NCBI RefSeq assembly: GCF_001280085.1
Contig: NZ_LGED01000091.1
Location: 1-64,000, forward strand
Source of the DNA: Saccharothrix sp. NRRL B-16348
GTDB lineage: Bacteria; Actinomycetota; Actinomycetes; Mycobacteriales; Pseudonocardiaceae
Length of the DNA stretch: 64,000 bases
Reading direction: 5' to 3'
The notes beneath the pieces were generated by a model. That model had not been told where the DNA came from and made no database searches. It was given only the letters and a program-made list of their open reading frames with translations. Below, piece after piece: positions 49,813-59,220 of this stretch (positions are counted from its first letter, which is position 1; the number at the start of each line of letters is the position of its first letter). Position numbers and translations under genes: made by a program.

Positions 49813-50043
49813 TCAGTCGCCGGAGATGAACCCGACCCGGCGCGAGTCGCTCGGACCGATCTCCACGTACGCGATGCGCGCCGCCGGCACCACGTAGCGG
49901 GCGCCCTTCTGATCGACCAGCACGAGCTGCCCGGTGCCGGCCTTCAGCGCGTCCTGGACCTGCGCCTCGACCTCTTCGGGGGTGAGCCCGCTGGACACCA
50001 CGAGCTCCCGCGGGCTGTCCGCGATCCCGACCCTGACCTCCAC
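49813..50043 (-). CDS. DUF3107 protein (TB9.4/Rv3208A-like)
   Basis: 76 residues: VEVRVGIADSPRELVVSSGLTPEEVEAQVQDALKAGTGQLVLVDQKGARYVVPAARIAYVEIGPSDSRRVGF. Start GTG 50043 is chosen for CACGGAGG five bases upstream and because it begins right at the first strand. DUF3107 is a short actinobacterial protein of unknown function, always near this gene set. 41 bp after the ferritin-like gene, same strand. Confidence 0.88.
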   Translation of the reverse strand: MEVRVGIADSPRELVVSSGLTPEEVEAQVQDALKAGTGQLVLVDQKGARYVVPAARIAYVEIGPSDSRRVGFISGD

Positions 50044-50084
50044 GCTGACCTCCGTGCGGCGTTGATGGCTTTCGAACACCAACC

Positions 50085-50780
50085 CTAGCCGAGCCCGAGC
50101 GCTGTCATGCGCCGCGTGTGGCTCTGCTGGAGGCGTCGGAACAGCGCCGCGATGCCCGCGAGGTCGCCCGAGCCGCGCACGATCAGCTCCGCGAGCCCGT
50201 CGCGCTCCGCCACCACGTACTGGGCCTGCGTCAATGCCTCGCCGAGCAGCCGACGGCCCCACAACGTGAGCCGGTCTCGCAGCTTCGGGTCGTCGTCGCA
50301 GGCGGACCGGACTTCGCGCTCGGCGAACGCCGAGTGGCCCGTGTCGGCCAGCACCGCGAGCACCAGGTCCTTGGTCGGCTCGTCCAGCCACTCGGCGACC
50401 TCGCGGTAGAAGTCGGCCGCCAGGGCGTCCCCGACGTAGGCCTTCACCAGCGACTCCAGCCACGTGCGCGGCGCCGTGGAGGCGTGGAAGCCGTCGAAGC
50501 CCGCGGCGAACGGCCGCATGGCCTCCTCCAGCGAGTGGCCGCGCTCGGCCAGGTACCGCTCCAGCAGCGCGTAGTGGCCGATCTCGGCCGCCGCCATCTG
50601 CGACAACGCGGCCCGCCCGGCCAGCGTGGGCGCGGTCCGGGCGTCCTCGGCGAGCCGGTCGAACGCCGACAGCTCGCCGTACGCGAGCGCGCCGAGGAGG
50701 TCGACGACACCCTCCGCCACCTCGCCCCCGTCACCCACCGCAACCTGGCCCACCGCTGCATCCACTCCCGGGTCGCTCAT
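50085..50780 (-). CDS. Ferritin-like fold protein (MiaE-like, Rv3210c-like)
   Basis: 231 residues, helical, with [36 protein letters not shown], and [14 protein letters not shown]. The ExxH-like helices recall tRNA 2-methylthio-N6-isopentenyl-adenosine hydroxylase MiaE, but I cannot confirm a diiron site. ATG 50780. Upstream of DUF3107 on the same strand and divergent from rhlE, as in M. tuberculosis. Confidence 0.8.
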   Translation of the reverse strand: MSDPGVDAAVGQVAVGDGGEVAEGVVDLLGALAYGELSAFDRLAEDARTAPTLAGRAALSQMAAAEIGHYALLERYLAERGHSLEEAMRPFAAGFDGFHASTAPRTWLESLVKAYVGDALAADFYREVAEWLDEPTKDLVLAVLADTGHSAFAEREVRSACDDDPKLRDRLTLWGRRLLGEALTQAQYVVAERDGLAELIVRGSGDLAGIAALFRRLQQSHTRRMTALGLG

Positions 50781-50874
50781 GCCACGGAGCCTAGTCGGGT
50801 GTCGTTGACAACACCCCAGCCACGCGAAACCGCACTTCACGCGGCGAACCAGCCCGATCGGCCTAGTCGGCGGG

Positions 50875-50880
50875 TAGACT
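50875..50880 (+). promoter_or_regulatory. rhlE promoter -10 (TAGACT)
   Basis: TAGACT, a consensus actinobacterial -10, 91 bp before GTG 50972. The leader holds a perfect hairpin GGCGGCA-CCG-TGCCGCC (50947-50963) directly before an AGGAG. Confidence 0.55.
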
Positions 50881-50971
50881 CGACAGACGACGCCCGGCGC
50901 GGCGCGGCCCAGTGGGGGCTCGCAGCGGTGCCGAAGGCTGAACTGCGGCGGCACCGTGCCGCCAGGAGAGG

Positions 50972-52789
50972 GTGCGCGCACACACCTCGCTGGCCCTCCC
51001 GCGACCCGCCCGGCCCCTAGCGGTGGCCCGAGTGGCGGTGACGCGGTCGAGCGGCCCGTACAGGCCGTGGCGCGCTGGTACGAGAGAGGCGATCACCCTG
51101 ACCGCGACGAACGAAGAGACCCATATCGACCCGGTGGCCTTGGAGCACAGCGAGGCGGGTGTCCCCGAAGAGGACACGTCGCACCCGCTCGTGGCCGACG
51201 CCCCGGTCAAAGCCGATTCGCCCACGTTCGGCGAGCTGGGTGTGCGCGAGGAGATCGTGCGCTCCCTGGCCGAGGCGGGCATCCACCGCACGTTCGCCAT
51301 CCAGGAGCTGACGCTGCCGCTGGCGCTGGCCGGCGACGACGTCATCGGCCAGGCCCGCACCGGCACCGGCAAGACGCTGGGCTTCGGCATCCCGCTGCTC
51401 CAGCGCATCGTCACGCCGGGTGACGGCACGCCGCAGGCGCTCGTCGTCGTGCCGACGCGCGAGCTGTGCCTGCAGGTCACCCACGACCTGACCGACGCGG
51501 CGAAGCACCTCAACGTGCGCGTGCTGGCCATCTACGGCGGCCGGCCGTACGAGCCGCAGATCGCGGCGCTGCGCAAGGGCGTCGACGTGGTCGTCGGCAC
51601 GCCGGGCCGGCTCCTCGACCTGGCCGAGCAGCGCCACCTGGTGCTCGGCAAGGTGCGCGGGCTGGTGCTGGACGAGGCCGACGAGATGCTCGACCTGGGC
51701 TTCCTGCCCGACATCGAGCGGATCCTGCGCATGGTGCCCGACGAGCGGCAGACCATGCTGTTCTCGGCGACCATGCCCGGGCCGATCATCACGCTGGCGC
51801 GCACGTTCCTCAACCAGCCCACGCACGTGCGGGCCGAGGAGAACGACGCGGGCGCCATCCACGAGCGCACCGAGCAGTTCGTCTACCGGGCGCACGCGCT
51901 GGACAAGTCCGAGCTGCTGGCGCGGGCGCTGCAGTCCCGCGAGCGCGGCCTGTCCATGGTGTTCACCCGGACCAAGCGCACCGCCCAGAAGGTCGCCGAC
52001 GAGCTGGTCGAACGCGGTTTCGCCGCGGCGGCCGTGCACGGTGACCTGGGGCAGGGCGCGCGCGAGCAGGCGCTCCGGGCGTTCCGCTCGGGCAAGATCG
52101 ACGTGCTGGTGGCCACCGACGTGGCGGCCCGCGGCATCGACGTCGAGGGCGTCACGCACGTGATCAACTACCAGTGCCCCGAGGACGAGAAGACCTACGT
52201 GCACCGCATCGGCCGCACGGGTCGGGCGGGGCGCACGGGTGTCGCCGTGACGCTGGTCGACTGGGACGAGATGCCCCGGTGGAAGATGATCAGCGACGCG
52301 TTGAACCTGGGCAAGCCGGAGCCGGTGGAGACGTACTCGACGTCCGACCACCTGTTCGCGGACCTGGACATCCCGGCGGGCTCGACCGGTCGGCTGCCGT
52401 TGGGGCTGCGCACGCGCGCGGGCCTGGACGCCGAGCCGGAGGAGAACCTGAAGGGCGAGAAGAAGACGCGCAAGCGGCGGCGGAGCGGCCGTGCGGGCGA
52501 CGCGGCACCGGCCACCGAGTCCGGCAACGGCGGCGGCAGCGGCACCGGCACCGGCTCCACCGGTTCGGGTTCGGGCGAGGACGGCGGCACCAGGCCGCGC
52601 AAGCGTCGTCGCAGCCGCGGTGGCGTGTCCGCCGGCGGCGAGAACGGCGCGGCGCCCGAGGCATCCGCCGAGGTCACCGCGGGTGCGCCGGACTCTCCGG
52701 CGTCATCGTCCGGCGAAGCCGACCGCCCCCGCCGACGCAGGCGTCGCCGCACGGGCGGCGAGTCGCCCGAGTCCGCACCGGCCGAGTAG
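50972..52789 (+). CDS. DEAD-box RNA helicase, RhlE-type
   Basis: 605 residues at most. Motifs: Q motif [68 protein letters not shown] 170-residue C-terminal tail rich in Arg, Lys, Gly and Ser ends in [19 protein letters not shown] and should bind RNA. Unwinds RNA duplexes, for example in decay or cold growth. Start uncertain: GTG 50972 has AGGAG three bases upstream, but the first 42 codons have atypical codon use; the other option is CTG 51098 after GAGAGAGG, which would leave a leader of about 210 bases. Ortholog of Rv3211 by order. Confidence 0.92.
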   Translation: MRAHTSLALPRPARPLAVARVAVTRSSGPYRPWRAGTREAITLTATNEETHIDPVALEHSEAGVPEEDTSHPLVADAPVKADSPTFGELGVREEIVRSLAEAGIHRTFAIQELTLPLALAGDDVIGQARTGTGKTLGFGIPLLQRIVTPGDGTPQALVVVPTRELCLQVTHDLTDAAKHLNVRVLAIYGGRPYEPQIAALRKGVDVVVGTPGRLLDLAEQRHLVLGKVRGLVLDEADEMLDLGFLPDIERILRMVPDERQTMLFSATMPGPIITLARTFLNQPTHVRAEENDAGAIHERTEQFVYRAHALDKSELLARALQSRERGLSMVFTRTKRTAQKVADELVERGFAAAAVHGDLGQGAREQALRAFRSGKIDVLVATDVAARGIDVEGVTHVINYQCPEDEKTYVHRIGRTGRAGRTGVAVTLVDWDEMPRWKMISDALNLGKPEPVETYSTSDHLFADLDIPAGSTGRLPLGLRTRAGLDAEPEENLKGEKKTRKRRRSGRAGDAAPATESGNGGGSGTGTGSTGSGSGEDGGTRPRKRRRSRGGVSAGGENGAAPEASAEVTAGAPDSPASSSGEADRPRRRRRRRTGGESPESAPAE

Positions 52790-52803
52790 GGAACAATCGT
52801 GGT

Positions 52804-52830
52804 GGGCAGCGTGACTCCGGAGCGCTGCCC
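52804..52830 (+). terminator. Terminator hairpin after rhlE
   Basis: GGGCAGCG, 11-base loop, CGCTGCCC: perfect eight-base arms 15 bp past the stop. The rest of the 534-bp gap 52790-53323 holds a GCCAGGC repeat tract and the next promoter; no gene. Confidence 0.65.
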
Positions 52831-53111
52831 GGCCCGACCGCAACACGATCGGGTGATCATGGCCCGAAAATGTACGGAAACACTGTTACCGCACCTCGGT
52901 TGAAAACGAGGAGCCCCCGAACCAACCCGGACCCCGCCAACCCACCCGCCACCCACCCCGGACCGCCCGAACGGACGGCGAGCACGAGCCGCCGGCCACG
53001 GCACGCCACTCGGCCCGAACACCGGACAGCGGTGAACGGGCCGGAGCAGCGGACCCGCCCGCGGGCAACACAGCCCGCGGCGGACCGGGCCAGGCAACGG
53101 GACAGCGCCCC

Positions 53112-53192
53112 GCGCCGGGCCAGGCACCCGCGCCAGGCAGCCGGGCCAGGCCAGGCAGCCAGGCCAGGCAGCCGCGCCAGGGCAGTGGGCAG
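53112..53192. repeat. GCCAGGCA-type low-complexity tract
   Basis: GCCAGGC repeats irregularly about seven times (for example GGGCCAGGCACCC, CGCCAGGCAGCC, GGCCAGGCAGCCAGGCC) with a 10-20-bp spacing. Open frames over it encode only Ala/Gly/Pro/Arg and are not genes. Confidence 0.65.
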
Positions 53193-53323
53193 CACGGGCC
53201 GGAGCGGCAACGGGACGCGGCCGGGAGCGGTAGGTGCCGCCGCCTCACACCGACCTCTTCCCGGTGGTGGCAGCATGTCGCCAGACCGAACGCGATAGAT
53301 CACCGACCATCGGGAGCCGGGCA

Positions 53324-54691
53324 GTGGGCCAGCCGGAGCAGGCGGAGTCGAACGGGCAGGTCGTGCTGGACGAGGAAGACGTCCTGGCGAAGCCCGTCGA
53401 ACCCCAGGTCGAGCCGCAGGACGACGACGCCGAACGGCACGGCGCCGGGCCGCACGACACCGAGCCGGACGAGCCGGTGCCGTCGAGGTCGTGGCGCACC
53501 AGGGGCGACTTCATCGGCCTGACCCTGGTCGTGGTCGCGGTGCTGGTGGCGAGCCTGGTGCTGTGGCTGACCAGCGACGCCCGCAACACCGTCAGCCAGA
53601 CGGGCCCGTCCGAGATCACCCCGCTGCAGCCGGTGACCGCGATGCCGCCGACGCTGTCGGAGATCTGGCGCGCGCCGAGCGGCGCGACGCCGGTCCCGGT
53701 GAACCTCGACTCGGTCGTCGTCACGGGCGACGGCGGCGAGGTCGTCGGCCGGGACGCGTTGACCGGCGACGTCCGCTGGCGCTACGCCCGCGACCTGGCC
53801 CTGTGCACCGTCACCACGGCCTGGGGCCGGGTGTTCGCCGTGCACGGCAAGGACACCAACTGCTCCGAGGTCACCACCCTCGAAACGGCTTCCGGCAAGC
53901 GCGGGCCGCAGCGCAACGGCGACGCCGAGTTCGGCACCCGCCTGCTGAACGAGGGCTCGCACGTGCTGACCACCGGCGGGACGTACGTCGAGGTCTACCG
54001 CCGCGACGACCTGGTCCGCTCGATGGAGTACGGCGCCCTGCGCGCGATCGTGAACCCGAACAAGCAGCCGCGCACCGGCTGCACGTACCACTCGTTCGCG
54101 GTCACCGGCGGCAAGATCGCGATGATCGAGCGCTGCCCCGCCCTCGACCCGTCCGACCGCCTCACCATCCTCAAGCCCAACCCCGAGAAGTCCGACGAGC
54201 CGCAGGTCATCAGCAGCACCGTGACCGGCGAGAACGGCGCCCGGGTGATCGCGGTGACGGCGAACCGGGTCGCGCTGGCCGTGCCGGGCCGGATCGTGGT
54301 GTTCGACTCCGAGACCGGCTCGTCGGTCGGCAGCTACCCGGTCGACGTCACCGCGGACGACCTCGCGGGCGACCCGCCCGGACGGGTGGCGTCGACGTTC
54401 ACCAGCACCGCGAACACGTACTGGTTCACCGGGTCGAAGACGATCGCGCTGTCGCTGACCGAGCTGAACCCGCTGTGGACCGCGAACGGCACCCTCGGCG
54501 CGGGCACCACGCTCGCCGGGCGGCTGCTGCTGCCGGTCGACACCGGGCTGAAGGTGCTCGACCAGATCACCGGCGAGGAAGTCGCCTCGATCCGGGTCGA
54601 CCGCGGCGACCACACCGGCCCGGTCGAGATGGCCACCGAGGGCCCGGTCGTGCTGGAGCAGCGCGGCGGCACGCTCGTCGCCCTGCGGTAA
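53324..54691 (+). CDS. Membrane-anchored PQQ/beta-propeller-like protein (Rv3212-like)
   Basis: 455 residues. Acidic cytoplasmic N-terminus, one helix (DFIGLTLVVVAVLVASLVLWLTS), then an extracytoplasmic beta-propeller of repeated SVVVTGDGGEVVGRDALTGDVRWRY, NEGSHVLTTGGTYVEVYRR and ITGEEVASIRVDR units. Function unknown; propellers of this kind often assemble cell-envelope complexes. GTG 53324 has GGGAG about nine bases upstream; residues encoded from 53234 are unlikely. Follows rhlE as Rv3212 does. Confidence 0.85.
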   Translation: MGQPEQAESNGQVVLDEEDVLAKPVEPQVEPQDDDAERHGAGPHDTEPDEPVPSRSWRTRGDFIGLTLVVVAVLVASLVLWLTSDARNTVSQTGPSEITPLQPVTAMPPTLSEIWRAPSGATPVPVNLDSVVVTGDGGEVVGRDALTGDVRWRYARDLALCTVTTAWGRVFAVHGKDTNCSEVTTLETASGKRGPQRNGDAEFGTRLLNEGSHVLTTGGTYVEVYRRDDLVRSMEYGALRAIVNPNKQPRTGCTYHSFAVTGGKIAMIERCPALDPSDRLTILKPNPEKSDEPQVISSTVTGENGARVIAVTANRVALAVPGRIVVFDSETGSSVGSYPVDVTADDLAGDPPGRVASTFTSTANTYWFTGSKTIALSLTELNPLWTANGTLGAGTTLAGRLLLPVDTGLKVLDQITGEEVASIRVDRGDHTGPVEMATEGPVVLEQRGGTLVALR

Positions 54692-54737
54692 CGCGGGCAA
54701 CACGACGATCGGTGACGCGCCCACGCGGCCGGTGCGG

Positions 54738-54743
54738 CAGACT
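54738..54743 (+). promoter_or_regulatory. Leaderless -10 (CAGACT)
   Basis: CAGACT, seven bases, then GTG 54751; no ribosome-binding site. Confidence 0.45.
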
Positions 54744-54750
54744 GCCAGAC

Positions 54751-55623
54751 GTGCACTCGCAGTTCAGCCCGCACCGGGCGCAACGCGTGGACCTGCCCGG
54801 CAGGCACGGGCCGGTCGCGGCCCTCCACGCGCCCGCCGCCGGACTCGACCTCGGCGCGACCGCGCTGCTCCTCCCCGGCTACACGGGGTCCAAAGAGGAC
54901 TTCGCGCCGCTGCTCGACCCGATCGCCGACGCCGGCATCGAGGTCGTGGCGATCGACCTGCCCGGCCAGTACGAGTCGCCCGGTCCGCTGGTCGAATCCG
55001 ACTACCGGCCCGAGGCGCTGGGCGCGGCCGTCGCCGAACTGGTCGCGAAACTGGCCGCCGAGGGCAGGCGGGTGCTGCTGCTGGGTCACTCGTTCGGTGG
55101 ATTCGTGGCGCGCGGCGCGGTGCTGGCGGGCGCGCCCGTGGCGGGGTTGACGCTGATGGCGTCCGGCCCGTCCGAGTTGCCGCCGGGCGAGCGCCGCACC
55201 GCGTTGGACTACGGCGAGATCATGCTCCGAGAGCAGGGCGTCGAGGCGTCTCAGCAGGTCAACGAGACCCGCCAGGCCCTCAACCCGGGCTGGCGGATGA
55301 TCCCGCAGGAGCTGAAGGACTTCTACCGGGAGCGGTTCGTCCGCTCGTCACCGGCCGGGCTGCTCGGCATGGGCGAGGCCCTGCGCGCCGAACCGGACCT
55401 GGTCGCCAAGCTGGCCCGTGTCGCCCGGACGAGTGGTATCCCGTGCCTGGTGGTGTGCGGCGACCTGGACGACGCCTGGTCGGCCGCCAGCCAGCGGGAC
55501 ATGGCCGAACGCCTCGACGCCGACTTCGCCGTGCTGTCCGGCGTCATGCACAACCCGAACACCGAGGCCCCGGACGCCCTGCTGGCCACGCTCCTGCCGA
55601 CCTGGCGCGCCTGGCTCTCCTGA
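54751..55623 (+). CDS. Alpha/beta hydrolase
   Basis: 290 residues. LPGYTGSKEDF, nucleophile elbow GHSFGG, acid VVCGDLDDAWS, catalytic His in SGVMHNPNTEAPD. Cytoplasmic, with a helical lid. Starts at GTG 54751, seven bases after CAGACT, so leaderless; the larger frame to 53491 runs over the previous gene in another frame. Substrate unknown. Confidence 0.88.
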   Translation: MHSQFSPHRAQRVDLPGRHGPVAALHAPAAGLDLGATALLLPGYTGSKEDFAPLLDPIADAGIEVVAIDLPGQYESPGPLVESDYRPEALGAAVAELVAKLAAEGRRVLLLGHSFGGFVARGAVLAGAPVAGLTLMASGPSELPPGERRTALDYGEIMLREQGVEASQQVNETRQALNPGWRMIPQELKDFYRERFVRSSPAGLLGMGEALRAEPDLVAKLARVARTSGIPCLVVCGDLDDAWSAASQRDMAERLDADFAVLSGVMHNPNTEAPDALLATLLPTWRAWLS

Positions 55624-55842
55624 CCGAGCGTTCCCGAGCGGGCCGACCAGCGCCGGCACCTGCGCGAATGACGGCCGCGGCCACGATCGAGCGCGTGCGT
55701 CACATCGGTCCGTGACCGCCGCGCGATCCGTTCTACCGGACCGTGTCATCAGCTTCACCAAAGGTGTTCTCGCTGCTCGCGGCCCCTGTCAGGCGCTTCT
55801 ACTTGAGGCGCAACCCCACACCGACAGGGAAGGAATCGCCTG

Positions 55843-56319
55843 ATGTTCCGAGGAATCCTCACGGCCGTCGCCGCCGTCGCCGCGGGCTCGGCGCTGCTCG
55901 TCGCGCCTACCGCCAACGCCGACGACACCGACACCCGCCGGCTGGTGGTCGTGATCGAGAGCGTCGCCCGGCCGGGCGACGTGTGGGACCAGTCCAACTG
56001 GTCCGACGCCCCGGTCATCGCCTACCCCCGCCACGACGAAGCGAACCAGCGGTGGGAAGTCCGCGCCGACAACACCATCCAGGAGCAGCGCGACGGGCTG
56101 TGCGCGACCGCCGAGCACGACCGGGTGGGCGGCGGTCTCTGCGACACCCCGGCCCACGAGCAGGAGTGGACGGGCGACTCCATGGGCGACGGCTCCTGGT
56201 TGATCAGGAACCTGTCGACCGGGACGTGCGTCACGCACAACGGCACCAAGCAGCAACTGCTCCTCAGGGAGTGCGAGTTCGACCGGTACGACCAGCGCTG
56301 GATCATCCACCAGGTCTGA
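55843..56319 (+). CDS. Secreted ricin-type beta-trefoil protein
   Basis: 158 residues. Signal peptide MFRGILTAVAAVAAGSALLVAPTANAD, then a domain with two Q-x-W units (ANQRWEV and DQRWIIHQV) and Cys pairs (DGLCATAEHDRVGGGLCD; TGTCVTHNGTKQQLLLREC), the pattern of ricin-type lectins. Should bind carbohydrate outside the cell. ATG 55843 follows GGGAAGGAA. Only one or two of three repeats are clear. The 219-bp gap before it shows no gene. Confidence 0.78.
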   Translation: MFRGILTAVAAVAAGSALLVAPTANADDTDTRRLVVVIESVARPGDVWDQSNWSDAPVIAYPRHDEANQRWEVRADNTIQEQRDGLCATAEHDRVGGGLCDTPAHEQEWTGDSMGDGSWLIRNLSTGTCVTHNGTKQQLLLRECEFDRYDQRWIIHQV

Positions 56320-56325
56320 CGGCCG

Positions 56326-56362
56326 CGGGCACGTCGGCAGGCGCGTCCTGCCGACGTGCCCG
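56326..56362. terminator. Strong hairpin between convergent genes
   Basis: C-GGGCACGTCGGCAGG, loop CGCGT, CCTGCCGACGTGCCC-G: perfect 16-base arms, six bases after the ricin-type gene and before the 56392 stop. Confidence 0.85.
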
Positions 56363-56391
56363 GCGAAGCCCACCGAGAGAACCACCGGGGC

Positions 56392-56694
56392 CTAAGCCCA
56401 CCAGAAGAACCACAGGGTCGCCGTCGCGAGCAGCACGACCAGCAGGCCGCACAACGCCACCACCCAGCCGCGGCGGCGGTCGGCCACGACCTGGGCCACC
56501 ACCGCGGCGACGGCCGCCACGCCGTGCCCGGCCACCACGTCCAGCCCCGGCCCGGGCAGGTCGCGGGCGCCCGCGTAGACCTGCACGCCGATCATCGCCA
56601 ACGCCAGCAGCGCCAAGCCGACGGCGAGCGCGCCGCTGACGCCGCGCCACAGCCTGGCCAGGCGTGGTTCGGGTCCGCTGTCCACCATCGTCAC
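56392..56694 (-). CDS. Small integral membrane protein
   Basis: 100 residues with three hydrophobic segments (GALAVGLALLALAMIGVQVY; AGHGVAAVAAVVAQVVAD; WVVALCGLLVVLLATATLWFFWW). No family recognised. GTG 56694 or ATG 56688. It follows the RecB-like gene by ten bases on the same strand, so it is probably co-transcribed. Confidence 0.75.
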   Translation of the reverse strand: MTMVDSGPEPRLARLWRGVSGALAVGLALLALAMIGVQVYAGARDLPGPGLDVVAGHGVAAVAAVVAQVVADRRRGWVVALCGLLVVLLATATLWFFWWA

Positions 56695-56704
56695 GCGGCC
56701 AACT

Positions 56705-57553
56705 CTACGGCGCGAGCAACGCCCACGGGTCGAGCGACGGTGCGGCCCGCTGACCTTCGGGGCACGACCGGCGGAAGTCGCACCACGTGCACTGGTTCCC
56801 GGTGCGCGGCGGGAACAGGATCTCCGGGTCGCCGCCCGCCTCCAGCGTGTCGGTGGCCAGCCGCAGCTCGTCCGCCGCCTCCTCGGCCCGCGACACGTGC
56901 CGCCCCAGGCTCTCCTCGGTGTGCTCCCACACCGACACCGCGCCCGTGGGCAGGTGGTGCAGCTCCACCCGGGTGCACGGCTTGCGCAGCGTCCGCCGGG
57001 CCGCCAGCGCGTACAGCGCCAACGCCTGCGAGCCCCGCGCGTCGTCCACGGTCAGCGCGTGCCGCCCGGTCTTGTAGTCGACGATCACCAGCTCGCCGTC
57101 GCGCAGGTCGATCCGGTCGACCCGGCCCTCGGCGACGATCTTGGAGGTGGGCGTGGACACCCAGCGCTCGATGCCGACCGGCTCGATCGACGTGTCCAGC
57201 TCGGTGACGTAGTCGCGCACCCACCCGACCGCCCGGTCCCGGTAGACGCCCGCCTGCTCGGCGTCGCGGAACCCGTCGTTCTTCCACTGCCGGTGCAGCA
57301 GCGCCACCGCCTGCTCGGGGGTGCGGCGCTGGGCGGGCAGGTCGAACAACGCCTTCAACGCGTTGTGCACGACCGCGCCCAGGGTGTTGTGCGCCCACGC
57401 CCCGCCGCGTGGCGGCGACGGCCGGTCGAGGTAGGCCATGCGGAAACGACGCGGGCAGTCGGCCCACGTGTTCAGCTTCGCCGGCGTCACCCGCACGAGC
57501 TTCTTCGGCATCGCGCCGAAGTCGAACCCAAGCTGCTCCTGCACGGGCACCAC
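56705..57553 (-). CDS. RecB-family PD-(D/E)xK exonuclease
   Basis: 282 residues, a free-standing Cas4/RecB-like nuclease. Motifs NTLGAVVHNALKALF (His), EGRVDRIDLRDGELVIVDYKTGRH (catalytic Asp and D-x-K), and SQALALYALAA. Cys at WADCPRRFRMAY plus CTWCDFRRSC form an iron-sulfur staple. GTG 57553. Related to the nuclease ends of AdnA and AdnB in this window, but without a helicase. Probably DNA repair. Confidence 0.9.
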   Translation of the reverse strand: MVPVQEQLGFDFGAMPKKLVRVTPAKLNTWADCPRRFRMAYLDRPSPPRGGAWAHNTLGAVVHNALKALFDLPAQRRTPEQAVALLHRQWKNDGFRDAEQAGVYRDRAVGWVRDYVTELDTSIEPVGIERWVSTPTSKIVAEGRVDRIDLRDGELVIVDYKTGRHALTVDDARGSQALALYALAARRTLRKPCTRVELHHLPTGAVSVWEHTEESLGRHVSRAEEAADELRLATDTLEAGGDPEILFPPRTGNQCTWCDFRRSCPEGQRAAPSLDPWALLAP

Positions 57554-57637
57554 GCTACCGACAGGGTCTGACAGTGTTGATGGCCGCTGCTCCCAGACGG
57601 CGGCGAGATCGCCCGGAAGTCGGCCGCTCGCGCCCTG

Positions 57638-57672
57638 ATCTCCGACGATCGAAAAGCGTGATCGCCGGAGAT
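57638..57672. other. Imperfect inverted repeat
   Basis: ATCTCCGACGATC, nine-base loop, GATCGCCGGAGAT: 13-base arms with one mismatch, in the 178-bp gap between the PHP stop and the RecB-like start. Terminator for the PHP gene or operator for the nuclease gene. Confidence 0.5.
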
Positions 57673-57731
57673 GAGGACCCGAACGACCGACGCGATCTCG
57701 CGAGCGGGTGGTCAGCCGAGGCGATCCCGCG

Positions 57732-58589
57732 TCAACCGACCAGGATCTTGCACCCGGTTGCCCGATCGGCCAGGGCGTCCAGCACCTCGGGTGACGTCGT
57801 CTCCGCGCCGAGCCGCACGGTCTTGTTGGTGCCGTGGTAGTCGCTGGACCCGGTGGTCAGCAGGCCCAGGTCCCCGGCCAGGCCGCGCAGCCGCACCCGC
57901 GTCTCCACGTCGTGGTCGGGGTGGTCGACCTCGACGCCGGCCAGGCCCAGAGCAGCCAGGTCGGCCACCACCTGGTCGGTCACGATGGGGCCGCGCGAGA
58001 TCGCGAACGGGTGGGCCAGGACGGTCACGCCGCCCGCCTCGGTGATCATCTCGATGGCCCGGGCCACCGGCGTGTCGGTGCGCGGCACGTAGTACCGGCC
58101 GCCCGTGAGGTACCGGGCGAACGCCTCGTCGACGGTGGACACCACACCCGCCCGGATCAACGCCATGGCGAGGTGGGGACGGCCGGCGGGCGCGTCGGTC
58201 GGCATGGCCGCCATCAGCTCGTCCGGGTCGATGGGAAACCCGTCGGCGACCATCCGCTCGGCCATCCGGCGCAGCCGGTGCCGTCGTTCCAGGCGCAGCC
58301 GCAGCTGCTCCTCGACCAGCGCGGGCGAGGTGTGGTCGTACAGGTAGGCGAGCAGGTGGACGGTGATGACCCGGCCCCGGCCGTCGTCGGAGGCGCAGGA
58401 CAGCTCGGCGCCGCGCACCAGCTTCAAGCCGGGTGGCAGCGCGGTGGCCGCCTCCGCCCAGCCGGCTGCGGTGTCGTGGTCGGTGAGCGCGACCGCGGTC
58501 AGGCCGGTGGCGGCCGCGGCCGCCACCAACTCCGCGGGCGTGTCGGTGCCGTCGGACTCGGTCGAGTGGGTGTGCAGGTCGATGCGCAC
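57732..58589 (-). CDS. PHP-domain phosphoesterase (YciV/TrpH-like)
   Basis: 285 residues. PHP motifs DLHTHSTESDG, ALTDHDT, GAELSC, TVLAHPFA and GLLTTGSSDYHG provide the metal ligands. Family members remove phosphate from 3',5'-nucleotide bisphosphates and trim RNA 5' ends (YciV). GTG 58589 follows GAGACT by six bases, so leaderless; the extra six codons from 58607 are unlikely. Cytoplasmic. Confidence 0.88.
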   Translation of the reverse strand: MRIDLHTHSTESDGTDTPAELVAAAAATGLTAVALTDHDTAAGWAEAATALPPGLKLVRGAELSCASDDGRGRVITVHLLAYLYDHTSPALVEEQLRLRLERRHRLRRMAERMVADGFPIDPDELMAAMPTDAPAGRPHLAMALIRAGVVSTVDEAFARYLTGGRYYVPRTDTPVARAIEMITEAGGVTVLAHPFAISRGPIVTDQVVADLAALGLAGVEVDHPDHDVETRVRLRGLAGDLGLLTTGSSDYHGTNKTVRLGAETTSPEVLDALADRATGCKILVG

Positions 58590-58595
58590 CCTGCC

Positions 58596-58601
58596 AGTCT
58601 C
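58596..58601 (-). promoter_or_regulatory. Leaderless -10 (GAGACT) of the PHP gene
   Basis: GAGACT, six bases, then GTG 58589 on the minus strand. It deviates from TANNNT at the first base. Confidence 0.35.
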
Positions 58602-58620
58602 CCCCACGGCCTGGTCCGGG

Positions 58621-59181
58621 CTACGGCACCATCTTCTTGCCGCGCGCCGCCCGCTGCGCCTTGATCATCGAGAAGCGCTCCGCCTGGGCCTTCTTGTCGC
58701 CGAAGGTCAGCTCCGAGATGGCGTCGTAGACCTCCTCGGGGTTGGGCAGGTACTCGATCCGGTTGAGTGCCTGGATCTGACCCGCCGACTCCACGACCAG
58801 CGTGCCGAAGCCGAACATGCGCCCGAGCACCGACCGCTCGTAGGTGAGGTCGGTGACCTTGCTGATCGGCATCATGGCGACCTTGGTCTCGAAGACCCCC
58901 GAGGAGATCATGAACCTCTTGTCGGTGACGACGATCCGCTCCACCCACCACTCCATGACGAAGTAGGCCAGCCTGAGCAGCACGAACAGCGAGGCGTACC
59001 AGAGGATGTTCTGGATGATGACCGCGTTGTCGGGCAGCAGGTACGAGATCAGCATCGTGCAGGCCAGCAGCGCGCCTGCCTCCAGCAGATCCCCGAGCAG
59101 ACTGCTCCAGTGCCTGCGTACCCGGATGACCCGACGCTCCGTGGGGAGCAGGTACTCGTCGGGGTCCCGTGGTGCGAACAT
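58621..59181 (-). CDS. Bacterial PH-domain membrane protein
   Basis: 186 residues. N-terminal PTERRVIRVRRHWSSLLGDLLEAG, two helices (ALLACTMLISYLLPD and ILWYASLFVLLRLAYFVMEWW), then a YdbT/bPH_2-type domain (ERIVVTDKRFMISSGVFETKVAMMPISKVTDLTYERS...GTLVVESAGQ). Function unknown. ATG 59181. The small helical gene at 59221-59379 lies just upstream on the same strand. Confidence 0.88.
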   Translation of the reverse strand: MFAPRDPDEYLLPTERRVIRVRRHWSSLLGDLLEAGALLACTMLISYLLPDNAVIIQNILWYASLFVLLRLAYFVMEWWVERIVVTDKRFMISSGVFETKVAMMPISKVTDLTYERSVLGRMFGFGTLVVESAGQIQALNRIEYLPNPEEVYDAISELTFGDKKAQAERFSMIKAQRAARGKKMVP

Positions 59182-59220
59182 GCCTGCGACCTCTCGCCGT
59201 GGGGGAGGAGTCGGGCCGAC

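Noticed and set aside
52857..53303. 148-residue minus-strand frame over the GCCAGGC tract
   Set aside because: Pure low-complexity Ala/Gly/Pro/Arg/Leu translation of a repeat; no start context.
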